Source: Acidiphilium rubrum
Lineage (GTDB): Bacteria > Pseudomonadota > Alphaproteobacteria > Acetobacterales > Acetobacteraceae
Assembly: GCF_900156265.1 (NCBI RefSeq)
Contig: NZ_FTNE01000005.1
Span: forward strand, 126,658 to 190,657
Direction: 5' to 3'
DNA length: 64,000 nt
Of this stretch, positions 53,093 to 64,000 are shown in pieces (the first letter of the stretch is position 1; every line of letters starts with the position of its first letter). The position numbers and the translations under genes were made by a program. The notes below the pieces were generated by a model, which ran no database searches, had not been told where the DNA came from, and saw nothing but the letters and a program-made list of their open reading frames with translations.

Positions 53093-54403
53093 TTGACCAC
53101 CGAAACCCAGGCCGCCCCGACCCGCGCCGCGATTCTGCTCCCCTGGGAGCATGGATCGCGGCGCGATCGTCTGCGCGAGGCCGATGCACGGCTGGCCGAA
53201 GCCATCGGCCTCGCCGCCTCGATCGGGCTGGTCATCGCCTATCAGGACACGCTGCAAATCCGCGCGCTCCGCCCCTCGACCCTGTTCGGCGAGGGTCAGG
53301 TCAGCCGCATCGGCGAGGCGATCACCGAGGCCGATATCACCGTCGCGGTGGTCGATGCCGCGCTCAGCCCGGTGCAGCAGCGCAACCTCGAACGCGCCTG
53401 GAACTGCAAGGTGATCGACCGTACCGGCCTGATCCTCGATATTTTCGGCGAACGCGCCCGCACCGCCGAAGGCGTGCTGCAGGTCGAACTCGCCCATCTC
53501 GCCTACCAGCGCTCCCGCCTGGTGCGGTCCTGGACCCATCTTGAGCGCCAGCGCGGCGGCTTCGGCTTCCTCGGCGGCCCTGGCGAAACCCAGATCGAGG
53601 CGGATCGACGCCTGATCACCGATCGGATCGCCCGCCTGAAACGCGAATTGGACGATGTCCGCCGCACCCGCGCCCTGCACCGCACCGCGCGCAGCCGGGT
53701 GCCCTATCCGGTGGTCGCCCTGGTCGGCTACACCAACGCCGGCAAATCGACCCTGTTCAACGCGCTCACGGGTGCCGCCGTCCAGGCTGAGGATCAGTTG
53801 TTTGCAACGCTCGACCCCACCATGCGCCTGATCGTGCTGCCCTCCGGCCGCCACGCCATCCTGTCCGACACGGTCGGCTTCATCTCCGATCTGCCGACCG
53901 AACTGGTCGCCGCCTTCCGTGCGACGCTCGAAGAAGTCGCCGCGGCCGATATTCTGCTGCACGTTCGCGACGCCGCCCACCCCGACAGCGCCGCCCAGCG
54001 CGCCGATGTGGTCACCGTGCTCGACGGCATGGCCGATTCCGGCATGATCGATGCCGGCTGGCAGTCCCGCAGCTTCGAAGTGCTCAACAAGATCGACCTG
54101 CTCGCCCCCGAACTGCGCGACCTGCCGGATACCACCGCCATCGCGGTCTCGGCCCTGTCCGGTGAAAACCTGATGGCGCTGCGCGAGGCGATCGATGCGC
54201 GTCTGGCCAGCAGCATGCACCTGGTCGACTACACCCTGCCTTCGTCGGATGGCGCCTCGCTCGCCTGGCTGTACCGCCATGGCGAGGTTCTGGCCCGCGC
54301 CGATCTCGATGACGATATCAAGGTCACTGTCCGCCTCCGCCCCGAGGACCGGGCCCGGTTCGAGCGCGATTTCACCCTGTCGGCTGCGAGTTCCGTCCCA
54401 TGA
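53093..54403 (+). CDS. hflX: GTPase HflX
   Basis: Ribosome-splitting GTPase of stress and heat shock. The 436 residues have the N-terminal HflX domain (TLFGEGQVSRIGEAI; NLERAWNCKVIDRTGLILDI; GGPGETQIEADRRLI) and a G domain with VGYTNAGKSTLFNAL (about 211-225), the DTVGFI switch and the NKID motif. The start is TTG 53093; no ATG or GTG fits nearby before the conserved region. The TTG is close behind hfq, so coupling is likely. The stop overlaps the next gene (ATGATG). Confidence 0.95.
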   Translation: MTTETQAAPTRAAILLPWEHGSRRDRLREADARLAEAIGLAASIGLVIAYQDTLQIRALRPSTLFGEGQVSRIGEAITEADITVAVVDAALSPVQQRNLERAWNCKVIDRTGLILDIFGERARTAEGVLQVELAHLAYQRSRLVRSWTHLERQRGGFGFLGGPGETQIEADRRLITDRIARLKRELDDVRRTRALHRTARSRVPYPVVALVGYTNAGKSTLFNALTGAAVQAEDQLFATLDPTMRLIVLPSGRHAILSDTVGFISDLPTELVAAFRATLEEVAAADILLHVRDAAHPDSAAQRADVVTVLDGMADSGMIDAGWQSRSFEVLNKIDLLAPELRDLPDTTAIAVSALSGENLMALREAIDARLASSMHLVDYTLPSSDGASLAWLYRHGEVLARADLDDDIKVTVRLRPEDRARFERDFTLSAASSVP

Positions 54404-55245
54404 TGCTCGATGAAGCCGATCTGGTCGCTATTACCGAGCTGATGCGCCATGTCGCGAAAACCATCATCATGCCGCGCTTCGGCCATATCGGCCCGGCCGA
54501 TCTGCGCACCAAATCCGGCCCGCTCGACCCGGTGACGGTGGCCGACGAAGCGGCCGAACGCGCACTCACCCAGGGGCTGCGGCAGTTGTTCCCCGGCATC
54601 GCGGTGATCGGCGAGGAATCGGTCGCGGGCGACCCCACGCTGATGGGGGCCATCGGCGGTTCAGCACCCGTGTTCGTGATCGACCCGATCGACGGCACCC
54701 AGAACTACGCCGCCGGCCTGCCGCTGTTCGGCGTCATGATCGCGCTGGTCGAGGATGACGAGACCACCGCCGGCCTGATCTATGATCCGATCCGCGACGA
54801 TACCGTGGTCGCCACCAAGGGCCACGGCGCCTTCCTGATCCGCCGCGCCACCGCCGGCGATGCCGCCGGGCCGGACGATTGGGTGCGCCTGCACGTCGCC
54901 AAACCCGCGCCGCTCGATGCGTCGATCGCCTCGGTATCGTGGCAATACATGTCCGAGCCGGAACGCTCACTCGTGCTGCGCGGCCTGACGAAGCTGGGGC
55001 AGACGTCGAATTTCCGCTGTGCCGCGCATACCTACCGCGCCCTGGCGATGGGCCATATCCATGCCACCGTCTCGCGCCGGACCCTGCCGTGGGATCATGC
55101 GGCCGGCGCCCTGATCGTCGCGGAGGCGGGCGGCTATGTCCGCAAGCCGGATGGTTCGCCCTGGCACCCCTCCGAGCTCGATGGCGGCATCATGGCGGCG
55201 GTCGATGAAGCGAGTTGGCAGGCGCTAAGCCAGGTGTTCGCCTGA
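54400..55245 (+). CDS. Inositol-monophosphatase family phosphatase (HisN-like)
   Basis: A 281-residue magnesium-dependent phosphatase. Metal ligands are in IGEESVAGD (about 70-78), VIDPIDGTQNYAAGLPLFGV (about 91-110) and TLPWDHAAGALIVAEAGG (about 227-244). The pattern, including GTQNYAAG, is close to alphaproteobacterial histidinol-phosphate phosphatase (HisN), which supplies the step otherwise done by HisB; inositol or CysQ-type phosphatase remain possible. It overlaps hflX at its start and converges with mazG, overlapping it by 21 bases. Confidence 0.85.
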   Translation: MMLDEADLVAITELMRHVAKTIIMPRFGHIGPADLRTKSGPLDPVTVADEAAERALTQGLRQLFPGIAVIGEESVAGDPTLMGAIGGSAPVFVIDPIDGTQNYAAGLPLFGVMIALVEDDETTAGLIYDPIRDDTVVATKGHGAFLIRRATAGDAAGPDDWVRLHVAKPAPLDASIASVSWQYMSEPERSLVLRGLTKLGQTSNFRCAAHTYRALAMGHIHATVSRRTLPWDHAAGALIVAEAGGYVRKPDGSPWHPSELDGGIMAAVDEASWQALSQVFA

Positions 55246-56046
55246 ACGCGGCTCGCTGGCTTTAACCTGCCGCCACAGCGCCTCCATCGCATCGAGGCTG
55301 GCCTGCTCGGGCGTGGTGCCGGCACTTGCCAACAGCGCCTCGACCGCGCGAAACCTGCGTTCGAATTTCGCATTCGCCCGGCGCAGCGCGGCATCGCCGC
55401 TGCACCTGAGCTTGCGCGCCAGATTGACCATCACGAAAAACAGATCGCCCAGCTCATCCTCGATCCGGTCGGGATCGTTGCCCGGCAATTCCGCGCGCAG
55501 TTCCGCGATTTCCTCATCGAGCTTGTCGAGCACGGCGGCGGCATCCGGCCAATCGAACCCGACGCGGGCGGCCCGGCTCGCGAGTTTCTGCGCCCGCAGC
55601 AGCGGCGGCAGCGTGCTCGCAATCCCGTCCAACACGCCGGTTTCGGCCCTGCCGGCCCGTTCGCGCGCCTTGTCCGCCTCCCAGGCCGCGGTCTGCGCCC
55701 CGGCATCGCGCATCGCCGCATCGCCGAACACATGCGGATGGCGGCGGATCATCTTGGCCGCAATACCCGCCGCCACCGCCTCGAAATCGAACCAGCCGCG
55801 CTCCTCGGCGAGGCGCGCGTGATAGACCACCTGAAACAGCAGATCGCCCAGTTCATCGCGCAACGCAGATGGATCGTTATTCACGATCGCATCGGCAACC
55901 TCATAGGCCTCCTCGACCGTATAGGGAGCAATGGACGCGAAATCCTGCACCCGGTCCCAGGGGCAGCCTGACACCGGATCGCGCAGCGCGGCCATGACGG
56001 CGAGCAGTCGGGTCAGGCCAGTGCTTTGTGGTTCGGAGTCGGTCAT
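55225..56046 (-). CDS. mazG: Nucleoside triphosphate pyrophosphohydrolase MazG
   Basis: A 273-residue two-domain MazG that hydrolyses NTPs to monophosphates. The first domain has DPVSGCPWDRVQDFASIAPY and the metal motif TVEEAYEVADAI, then ELGDLLFQVVYHARLAEE and KMIRRHPHVFGD. The second repeats it with KLDEEIAELRAEL and DELGDLFFVMVNLARKL. Length fits the full-length bacterial protein. It converges with the HisN-like gene; both coding ends overlap, so the 3' ends must be antisense to each other. Confidence 0.94.
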   Translation of the reverse strand: MTDSEPQSTGLTRLLAVMAALRDPVSGCPWDRVQDFASIAPYTVEEAYEVADAIVNNDPSALRDELGDLLFQVVYHARLAEERGWFDFEAVAAGIAAKMIRRHPHVFGDAAMRDAGAQTAAWEADKARERAGRAETGVLDGIASTLPPLLRAQKLASRAARVGFDWPDAAAVLDKLDEEIAELRAELPGNDPDRIEDELGDLFFVMVNLARKLRCSGDAALRRANAKFERRFRAVEALLASAGTTPEQASLDAMEALWRQVKASEPRSGEHLA

Positions 56047-56146
56047 GCGGCCTCGGGCGTTCGGGGTGATCGCGGCGTCGGGTCACGCCGGCGTGATGGA
56101 GCGGATTCGCCAAACCACACTAATATAGCGGTCAAGGAGAACAACC

Positions 56147-57112
56147 ATGCTGATCAGACATCGACCCGAATGGGACCTGCCCGAGAGTGCCGCCACGCCG
56201 CAGCACATCGTGATGAACCGTCGCGCGGCACTCGGGGGCCTCGGCGCCGCAACCATGGGCTTCGGCGCGATCGGCACGGCCCAGGCGCAGAGCGCAATGA
56301 AGGTCACGATCGAGGACCCCGGCTATTCCGCCGCCGCCATGCGCTTTCAGCCCGGCCGGCCGCTGACCCCGCAGAAAGACGCCGAGCGGTATAATAATTT
56401 CTACGAATTCGGCCTCTCGAAGGATATCTGGCGCGCCGCCCAGAAACTGCCGATCGAGCCCTGGACCATCAAAGTCGACGGGCTGGTGGAAAAACCCTTC
56501 ACGATCTCGTTCGATGATCTGATGAAGCAGGTGAAAACCGAAACCCGCGTCTATCGCCACCGCTGCGTTGAAGCCTGGGCGATCACGGTGCCGTGGGAGG
56601 GCTTCGCCATGAGCGACCTGGTCAAACTCGCCAAGCCGCTCTCCTCGGCGAAATATCTGCGGTTCACCAGCCTCGCCGATGCCAAGACGATGCCTGGCTT
56701 GTCGATCCCGTTTTTCCCGTGGCCCTATCACGAAGGCCTGACTATGGCGGAGGCGACCAACGAACTCGCCTTCGTCGGCACCGGCCTCTACAACCAGCCG
56801 ATGCCCAAGCAGGACGGCGCGCCGATCCGCGTGATCCTGCCGTGGAAATACGGGTTCAAATCGGCCAAGTCGATCGTCCGGATCGAATTCGTCAAGGATC
56901 AGCCGGAAACCTTCTGGCAGAAGACCAGCCCGGACATGTACGGGTTCTGGGCCAATGTGAACCCGAAATTCCCGACGCTGCGCTGGAGCCAGGCGCGCGA
57001 ACGGATCATCGGCACTGACGAAACCGTGCCGACCGTGATCTACAACGGCTACAGCCAGTGGGTCGCGCCGCTTTACGCCGGCATGAAACAGGACCGCACG
57101 CTGTTCATGTAA
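56147..57112 (+). CDS. msrP: Protein-methionine-sulfoxide reductase catalytic subunit MsrP
   Basis: Periplasmic molybdoenzyme that repairs oxidised methionines in envelope proteins. The 321-residue precursor begins IRHRPEWDLPESAATPQHIV, followed by a Tat-type signal with twin Arg (NRRAALGGLGAATMGFGAIG). The Mo-ligating Cys is in YRHRCVEAWAITVPWEG (about 141). The C-terminus has VILPWKYGFKSAKSIVRIEF and ends YAGMKQDRTLFM. GGAG lies about 11 bases before ATG 56147. The usual partner msrQ does not follow; after a gap comes the cbb operon. Confidence 0.93.
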   Translation: MLIRHRPEWDLPESAATPQHIVMNRRAALGGLGAATMGFGAIGTAQAQSAMKVTIEDPGYSAAAMRFQPGRPLTPQKDAERYNNFYEFGLSKDIWRAAQKLPIEPWTIKVDGLVEKPFTISFDDLMKQVKTETRVYRHRCVEAWAITVPWEGFAMSDLVKLAKPLSSAKYLRFTSLADAKTMPGLSIPFFPWPYHEGLTMAEATNELAFVGTGLYNQPMPKQDGAPIRVILPWKYGFKSAKSIVRIEFVKDQPETFWQKTSPDMYGFWANVNPKFPTLRWSQARERIIGTDETVPTVIYNGYSQWVAPLYAGMKQDRTLFM

Positions 57113-57180
57113 CGGAAACCGGCACCCCGCGCGCGGTCGATCGGGCGGTGGCTATCCCGCCAGATTACCCGCGCGTTTTG

Positions 57181-57317
57181 CCGTTTATTGCGTATAAAAT
57201 GCATGCTGTAAAACTTTATGCGTAGATGCAACGATTTGGTTAAGTTAAACTAAATCTATAACAAAGAAAATTTATCTTTACTTATTTTTTTAAGGCTGTT
57301 CATATTCCGGTTCTGCG
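57181..57317 (+). promoter_or_regulatory. AT-rich regulatory region of the Calvin-cycle operon
   Basis: This stretch is far richer in A/T than its surroundings. Two imperfect copies of GCGTA...ATGCA occur at 57190-57204 and 57220-57230, of the size expected for a LysR-type (CbbR) site. A TATAAC box (57257-57262) with TTTGGT 16 bases upstream is the best promoter guess. A long A/T run (57263-57292) then leads to the cbbF leader. No cbbR gene is divergent here. Confidence 0.42.
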
Positions 57318-57386
57318 ATGGAACAAACCTCGCGGGGACAAAACGGCACGAGCCTCAAGGTGGTGCGTTTACGGGAGAGACATGCC

Positions 57387-58454
57387 ATGGCCGAACACCT
57401 GAGACTCGATTCATATCTGGATTTTGCCGCCGGTCGCACACCGCATCTCGTCGCGGTCTGCCAGACGGTTCATTCCATCGCCGCCGCAGGTCGCCAGATT
57501 TCGCGCATCCTCGCGCGCGGTCCGCTGGCCGGCAATCTCGGCGCGATCATCGGCGCCTCGATCGACGGTGATGGCCAGAAGGCGCTGGACGCCATGACCC
57601 ACACCATTCTCCGCGAAGCCCTGGCCCGCGCTCCGGTCGCGGTGTTCGCTTCGGAGGAATCCGATGAACCCGAGGTGCTCGACCCGCATGCCCCCCTCGC
57701 CGTCGCGGTCGATCCGCTCGATGGTTCATCCAACATCGACACGCTGGCCCCGATCGGCACGATCTTCTCGATCATGCCCGCCGGCATGGGCGTCGCGGAT
57801 GATCCCGCAGCACCCTTCCTGCAGCCCGGCCGCCAGCAGCTTGCCGCCGGGTTCGTGATCTACGGCCCGCAGACCGCCCTGGTCCTCACCCTCGGTGCCG
57901 GCACCCGCGTCTTCACGCTCGACCCGGACTCCGGCGCCTTCATCGCAACCCGCGGTGAAATCGAGGTGCCGCACACCACGCGCGAATACGCGATCAACGG
58001 GTCGAACCTGCGCCATTGGGCCCCCGAGATCCGCACCTACATCATGGAGCTGAAAAAAGGCCGCAACGGGCCGCGCGGCGAGGATTTCAACACCCGCTGG
58101 CTGGCCTCGATGGTGGGTGACGCGTTTCGCATCCTGATGCGCGGCGGCATCTATCTCTACCCGGCCGATCAGCGGCGCGGCTACCGGGCCGGGCGCCTGC
58201 GCCTGGTCTACGAAGCCAATCCAATCGCGATGCTGATGGAACAGGCCGGCGCCGCCGCAACCGATGGCCGAACCGCCGTGCTCGATCTGGTCGCGGACGA
58301 CATTCACCAGCGCTGCCCGCTGGTGTTCGGCTCGACCGACGAGGTGATGCGCGTGGCCGATGCATATCACGCCGGTGCGGTGAACGAATCACCGCTGTTC
58401 AAGACGCGCTCGCTGTTTCGCAAAACAGCGAGCACGATCGAATCACTGGCATGA
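57387..58454 (+). CDS. cbbF: Fructose-1,6-bisphosphatase class I (Calvin cycle)
   Basis: Hydrolyses fructose-1,6-bisphosphate, and in CO2-fixing bacteria often sedoheptulose-1,7-bisphosphate too. The 355 residues have ASEESDEPEVLDPHAPLAVA (metal Glu), VDPLDGSSNIDTLAPIGTIF (about 110-129), the YAINGSNLRHW loop and GGIYLYPADQRRGYRAGRLR (substrate). GGGAGAGA lies 6 bases before ATG 57387, so I prefer it to ATG 57318, which would add 23 unlike residues. The stop overlaps cbbP (ATGA). First gene of the operon. Confidence 0.93.
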   Translation: MAEHLRLDSYLDFAAGRTPHLVAVCQTVHSIAAAGRQISRILARGPLAGNLGAIIGASIDGDGQKALDAMTHTILREALARAPVAVFASEESDEPEVLDPHAPLAVAVDPLDGSSNIDTLAPIGTIFSIMPAGMGVADDPAAPFLQPGRQQLAAGFVIYGPQTALVLTLGAGTRVFTLDPDSGAFIATRGEIEVPHTTREYAINGSNLRHWAPEIRTYIMELKKGRNGPRGEDFNTRWLASMVGDAFRILMRGGIYLYPADQRRGYRAGRLRLVYEANPIAMLMEQAGAAATDGRTAVLDLVADDIHQRCPLVFGSTDEVMRVADAYHAGAVNESPLFKTRSLFRKTASTIESLA

Positions 58455-59329
58455 GCCGCAAGCACCCGATCATTTCGGTCACCGGCTCGTCCGGCGCGGG
58501 TACCACCTCGGTCCGCAACGTGTTCGAGCAGATCTTCCGCCGCGAAAAAATCGAGGCGGCGATGATCGAAGGTGATTCCTTTCATCGTTACGATCGCGCT
58601 ACAATGAAATTGAAAATGGCCGAGGCGGAAGCGGCGGGTAACCGGCATTTCAGTCATTTCAGCCCTGAAACCAATCTCCTGTCTGAACTGCAGGAGACCT
58701 TCGCAACCTATGCGGCGACCGGCCGCGGCAGATCTCGCCACTACATCCACGACCAGAGCGAAGCCGAACAATACGGCGCCGCACCCGGCACGTTCACGCC
58801 ATGGGAAGACCTGCCCGAGCATACCGACATCCTGCTCTACGAGGGTCTGCACGGCGCTGTTCAGCACGGCGACATCGACACCGGCAAGCACGCCGATATC
58901 AAGATCGGCGTCGTACCGGTCATCAACCTCGAATGGATCCAGAAAATCCATCGCGACAGCAAGACCCGCCAGTATTCCACCGAAGCGGTGATGGACACGA
59001 TCCTGCGGCGAATGCCCGATTACGTTCACTACATCTGCCCCCAGTTCACCTATACCGACATCAACTTCCAGCGCGTGCCGACGGTCGATACCTCGAACCC
59101 GTTCATCGCCCGCTGGATTCCAACCGCCGATGAATCGATCGTGGTGGTGCGATTTCGCAACCCGCACGGCATCGACTTTCCCTATCTGTTATCGATGCTG
59201 CACGGCAGCTTCATGTCGCGCGCCAATTCCATCGTCTTGCCCGGTAATAAATTCGATCTGGCCATGCAACTGATTTTAACGCCGGTGATCATGCAGCTGA
59301 TGGATCACAAAAAGCGGGCTGTGCGATGA
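58451..59329 (+). CDS. cbbP: Phosphoribulokinase
   Basis: Makes ribulose-1,5-bisphosphate, the RuBisCO substrate. The 292-residue bacterial (octameric) form has the P-loop VTGSSGAGTTSVRNVF (about 10-25), IEGDSFHRYDR (catalytic Asp and metal site), NHxF-type NRHFSHFSPETNLL, and EGLHGAVQHGDID with the Walker B region. The ATG overlaps the cbbF stop. A half copy of the dispersed repeat begins 26 bases after its stop, before cbbA. Confidence 0.95.
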   Translation: MSRKHPIISVTGSSGAGTTSVRNVFEQIFRREKIEAAMIEGDSFHRYDRATMKLKMAEAEAAGNRHFSHFSPETNLLSELQETFATYAATGRGRSRHYIHDQSEAEQYGAAPGTFTPWEDLPEHTDILLYEGLHGAVQHGDIDTGKHADIKIGVVPVINLEWIQKIHRDSKTRQYSTEAVMDTILRRMPDYVHYICPQFTYTDINFQRVPTVDTSNPFIARWIPTADESIVVVRFRNPHGIDFPYLLSMLHGSFMSRANSIVLPGNKFDLAMQLILTPVIMQLMDHKKRAVR

Positions 59330-59354
59330 AAATGCAGAGAAAAAGTCAAGGGAA

Positions 59355-59409
59355 CGTTTTCTTTTTTGTGAACAAAACAGAAGCAAAAAAACTTTGTTGG
59401 TTGGGCGCT
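59355..59409. repeat. Dispersed hairpin repeat, copy D (half element, inverted)
   Basis: The sequence CTTTTTTGTGAACAAAACAG plus AAGCAAAAAAACTTTGTTGG is the reverse complement of the right arm of copies B and C, with few changes. The rest of the element is missing. It lies inside the cbb operon between cbbP and cbbA, whose 125-base gap is far wider than the other gaps (under 30 bases). Its hairpin may cause partial termination or mRNA processing there. Confidence 0.75.
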
Positions 59410-59454
59410 TGCCTTTGAAAACAACTGTGTATCCGTTCTTGAAAGGTTTTTGAT

Positions 59455-62041
<2,587 letters not shown>

Positions 62042-62052
62042 GGATCAAGACC

Positions 62053-62475
62053 ATGCGAGTCACCCAAGGCTGTTTTTCATATCTTCCTGATCTGACCGAT
62101 GAACAGATCAGCAAGCAGATCCAGTATTGTCTCGACAATGGCTGGGCGGTCAATCTCGAGTATACCGACGATCCACACCCGCGGAACACGTATTGGGAGA
62201 TGTGGGGTCTGCCGATGTTCGACATCCGTGACGCGAAAGCGATCATGGGCGAGTTGAACGATTGCCGGCGGATCCACACCGATTGTTACATCAGGCTCAG
62301 CGCGTTCGATGCGACGAACACCTGGGAGTCGCTGCGGATTTCCTTCATCGTGCAGCGGCCGGCCGATGAAGCCGGGTTCATGCTGACGCGCCAGGAAATC
62401 GGCGGGCGGATGATGCGTTATGAAACCCGGGCCTATGGGCTGCAAAAACCGGAAGGCTCACGCTACGGCGGCTGA
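62053..62475 (+). CDS. cbbS: RuBisCO small subunit, red type
   Basis: A 140-residue small subunit. It begins [20 protein letters not shown], with [20 protein letters not shown] and [14 protein letters not shown] in the middle, and has the C-terminal extension (about 110-140) typical of red-type small subunits, which forms the beta-hairpins closing the central channel. It is immediately followed, after 5 bases, by cbbX, whose protein reactivates this type of enzyme. Confidence 0.96.
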   Translation: MRVTQGCFSYLPDLTDEQISKQIQYCLDNGWAVNLEYTDDPHPRNTYWEMWGLPMFDIRDAKAIMGELNDCRRIHTDCYIRLSAFDATNTWESLRISFIVQRPADEAGFMLTRQEIGGRMMRYETRAYGLQKPEGSRYGG

Positions 62476-62480
62476 GGGAG

Positions 62481-63413
62481 ATGATGATGCTCGACCATGC
62501 GGAACCTGCAATGCGCCCGACCGAACCGATCGACCTGAAGGCCGAATTCGCCGGTGCGGGCATCAGCGAAGTGCTTGATGGGCTTGAACGCGATCTGGTC
62601 GGGCTGAAGCCGGTCAAGGCGCGCATCCGCGAGATTGCAGCGCTCCTGCTGGTCGAGCGGGTGCGCCAGAAATACGGCTACGCGACCGAGGCGCCGACGT
62701 TGCACATGTCGTTCACCGGCAATCCGGGCACCGGCAAGACCACGGTGGCGCTGCGGATGGCGAGTATTCTGAAGGCGCTCGGCTTCGTTCGGCAAGGCCA
62801 GCTGATTTCGGTGACGCGGGATGATCTGGTCGGGCAATACATCGGGCATACCGCACCGAAGACCAAGGAGATTCTGAAAAAGGCGATCGGTGGCGTGCTG
62901 TTCATCGATGAGGCGTATTATTTGTATCGGCCGGATAACGAGCGCGATTATGGTCAGGAGGCGATCGAGATCCTGTTGCAGGTGATGGAGAATCAGCGCG
63001 AGGATCTGGTGGTGATCCTTGCGGGGTACGCCGACCGGATGGACAAGTTTTTCGCGCTCAATCCGGGGTTTCGCTCGCGCATTGCTCATCATATCGATTT
63101 TCCTGATTACGAGAATGCCGAATTGCTTTCGATCAGCGATACGATGTTGCAACGGCAGAACTACCGGTTCAGCCCGGACGCGCGGGTGGTGATGGACCGG
63201 TATATCGCGCGGCGGCGGGAGCGGCCGTATTTTTCAAATGCGCGCTCGATCCGCAACGCGCTCGACCGGGCACGGTTACGCCAGGCGAACCGGTTGATCG
63301 CGCATGACGGGCTGATCGATCCGGCGATGCTGACGATGATCGAGCCCGAAGATCTGCTCGGCAGCCGGGTGTTCCTGGAGACCGATACCAGTTCGGGAGA
63401 GATCGACGCCTGA
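62481..63413 (+). CDS. cbbX: Red-type RuBisCO activase CbbX (AAA+)
   Basis: Hexameric AAA+ ATPase that removes inhibitory sugar phosphates from red-type RuBisCO by pulling on the large-subunit C-terminus. The 310 residues have [20 protein letters not shown] (Walker A, about 75-94), [20 protein letters not shown] (pore loop), [20 protein letters not shown] (Walker B) and the arginine-finger region [17 protein letters not shown]. Three ATG codons stand in a row at 62481, 62484 and 62487; any could be used. It ends the visible operon; repeat copy C follows 41 bases on. Confidence 0.96.
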   Translation: MMMLDHAEPAMRPTEPIDLKAEFAGAGISEVLDGLERDLVGLKPVKARIREIAALLLVERVRQKYGYATEAPTLHMSFTGNPGTGKTTVALRMASILKALGFVRQGQLISVTRDDLVGQYIGHTAPKTKEILKKAIGGVLFIDEAYYLYRPDNERDYGQEAIEILLQVMENQREDLVVILAGYADRMDKFFALNPGFRSRIAHHIDFPDYENAELLSISDTMLQRQNYRFSPDARVVMDRYIARRRERPYFSNARSIRNALDRARLRQANRLIAHDGLIDPAMLTMIEPEDLLGSRVFLETDTSSGEIDA

Positions 63414-63454
63414 GGGCTTTGTGATGTTGCGCGCGGGAAGGGAAGGGAGGGTAG

Positions 63455-63575
63455 GCTTCTTTTTTGTAAAAAAGAAGCAAAAAACTTTCGAACTCCGGGG
63501 CAGGGGCGTTTGAACCGGCACGGGCCCAAATTAACAAAGTTTTTTTTGCTTCTTTTTTGTTCACAAAAAAGAAGT
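63455..63575. repeat. Dispersed hairpin repeat, copy C (complete)
   Basis: The best-preserved copy. The left arm CTTCTTTTTTGTAAAAAAGA can fold alone, and continues AGCAAAAAACTTT. The centre holds AACTCCGGGGCAGGGGCG and CCGGCACGGGCCCAAATTAAC. The right arm AAAGTTTTTTTTGCTTCTTT pairs with the left and ends in a CTTTTTTGTTCACAAAAAAG hairpin. It lies between the cbbX stop and the convergent hypothetical gene and could terminate both transcripts. Confidence 0.88.
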
Positions 63576-63634
63576 GCTTCCCTTGTCTTTTTGTGTTGTT
63601 TGTTTCGTTATCGTAACGAAATAGACGTGCGAAA

Positions 63635-64000
63635 TCATGGCCCTTTGCGCCACATTTTTTTGACGTTGAAGGAGGGGATGAACGGCTGGTGCCAGGGCGG
63701 CACGGGCGGTGGGGGTGGGCCGAGGATTTCGTGGAGTTGTTCGGGTGTGAAGTCGATGCTGCCGTCGGGGTTGATTTTGTATTGGTCCATGAAGCTGGGC
63801 TGGCGCTTCGGTTTGCGGAGGCGCTTGGGCCGGGGCTTGGTCGATTTGGGGCGTTTGATGCTGGGTGGGTAGCGCAGGCCGAGCATGGTGTGGAGCGGGC
63901 GGAGGATGCGGCCGAGGCTGGGGTGGGTGGCGAGGAGGGCCTGGACGATGGGATCTTCCATGAAGTGCTGGAGTTCGAGGCGGGCGTTGGCACCGGCGAC
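63635..64000 (-). CDS. Uncharacterised protein, paralogue of the gene at 1471 (5' part off the edge)
   Basis: The last 121 residues are visible; the frame runs on past the window. It contains LELQHFMEDPIVQALLATHP, SLGRILRPLHTMLGL, a basic Lys/Arg/Pro region, then YKINPDGSIDFTPEQLHEIL and PPPVPPWHQPFIPSF. The DP...HPSLGRxLRPL--MLG core, basic stretch and PPW end match the protein at 1471-2106. No known domain is recognised. Like its relative it sits beside a copy of the dispersed repeat, here at its 3' side. Confidence 0.7.
   Translation of the reverse strand, partial: VAGANARLELQHFMEDPIVQALLATHPSLGRILRPLHTMLGLRYPPSIKRPKSTKPRPKRLRKPKRQPSFMDQYKINPDGSIDFTPEQLHEILGPPPPPVPPWHQPFIPSFNVKKMWRKGP

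Overview
The window is high-GC DNA, dominated by codons ending in C or G. It most resembles an alphaproteobacterium of the Rhodospirillales/Acetobacteraceae (Acidiphilium-like). The reasons are red-type RuBisCO (cbbLSX), an imuA-imuB-dnaE2 mutasome under a GAAC-N7-GAAC type LexA site, a rhizobial-style MotE-like flagellar protein next to FliL, and dense ATGA/GTGA gene overlaps. The taxonomic call is inference. I see no rRNA, tRNA, CRISPR, prophage or transposase gene.

Layout: 1-2.1 kb holds the start of an unidentified membrane protein on the minus strand, a split chromate transporter and a hypothetical gene. 2.1-5.1 kb (minus) is the overlapping operon slt-pgpA-pncC. 5.2-12.4 kb holds dapA-smpB, a cupin, a sulfite-oxidase-like protein, a GNAT, a peroxiredoxin, two polyprenol-linked sugar transferases and a threonine dehydratase-like enzyme. 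12.5-14.4 kb is motB-motA. 15.3-25.9 kb is a compact set: type I secretion ABC protein, HlyD adaptor, Sel1-repeat protein, three-part glycosyltransferase, ChW-like protein and GT4 glycosyltransferase, then upp. 26.7-31 kb holds an agmatinase family enzyme, a MerR-type promoter driving a CDF exporter and a NicO-like transporter, and a PiT transporter.

31.2-34.5 kb is flgF-flgG-flgA-flgH (minus). 34.7-39.8 kb is the SOS mutagenesis operon. 39.9-44.1 kb is fliL plus three accessory flagellar genes. 44-48.8 kb holds trmN6-like, DUF2007, a polyprenyl diphosphate synthase, a diguanylate cyclase and a hydrolase. 49-52.5 kb is a sulfur module (cysE, cysteine desulfurase, ferredoxin, mnmA) with palindromic operator candidates and a 31-codon ORF on the opposite strand. 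52.7-57.1 kb holds hfq-hflX, an inositol-monophosphatase family gene, mazG and msrP. 57.2-63.4 kb is the Calvin cycle operon cbbF-cbbP-cbbA-cbbL-cbbS-cbbX.

Two threads cross the window. An A/T-rich, hairpin-forming dispersed repeat occurs at about 1.3, 6.5, 59.4 and 63.5 kb, one copy lying inside the Calvin operon. Two members of one uncharacterised protein family sit beside the first and last copies. The most plausible little-described systems are the type I secretion/glycosyltransferase cluster and the FliL-DUF6468-MotE-TPR flagellar module.
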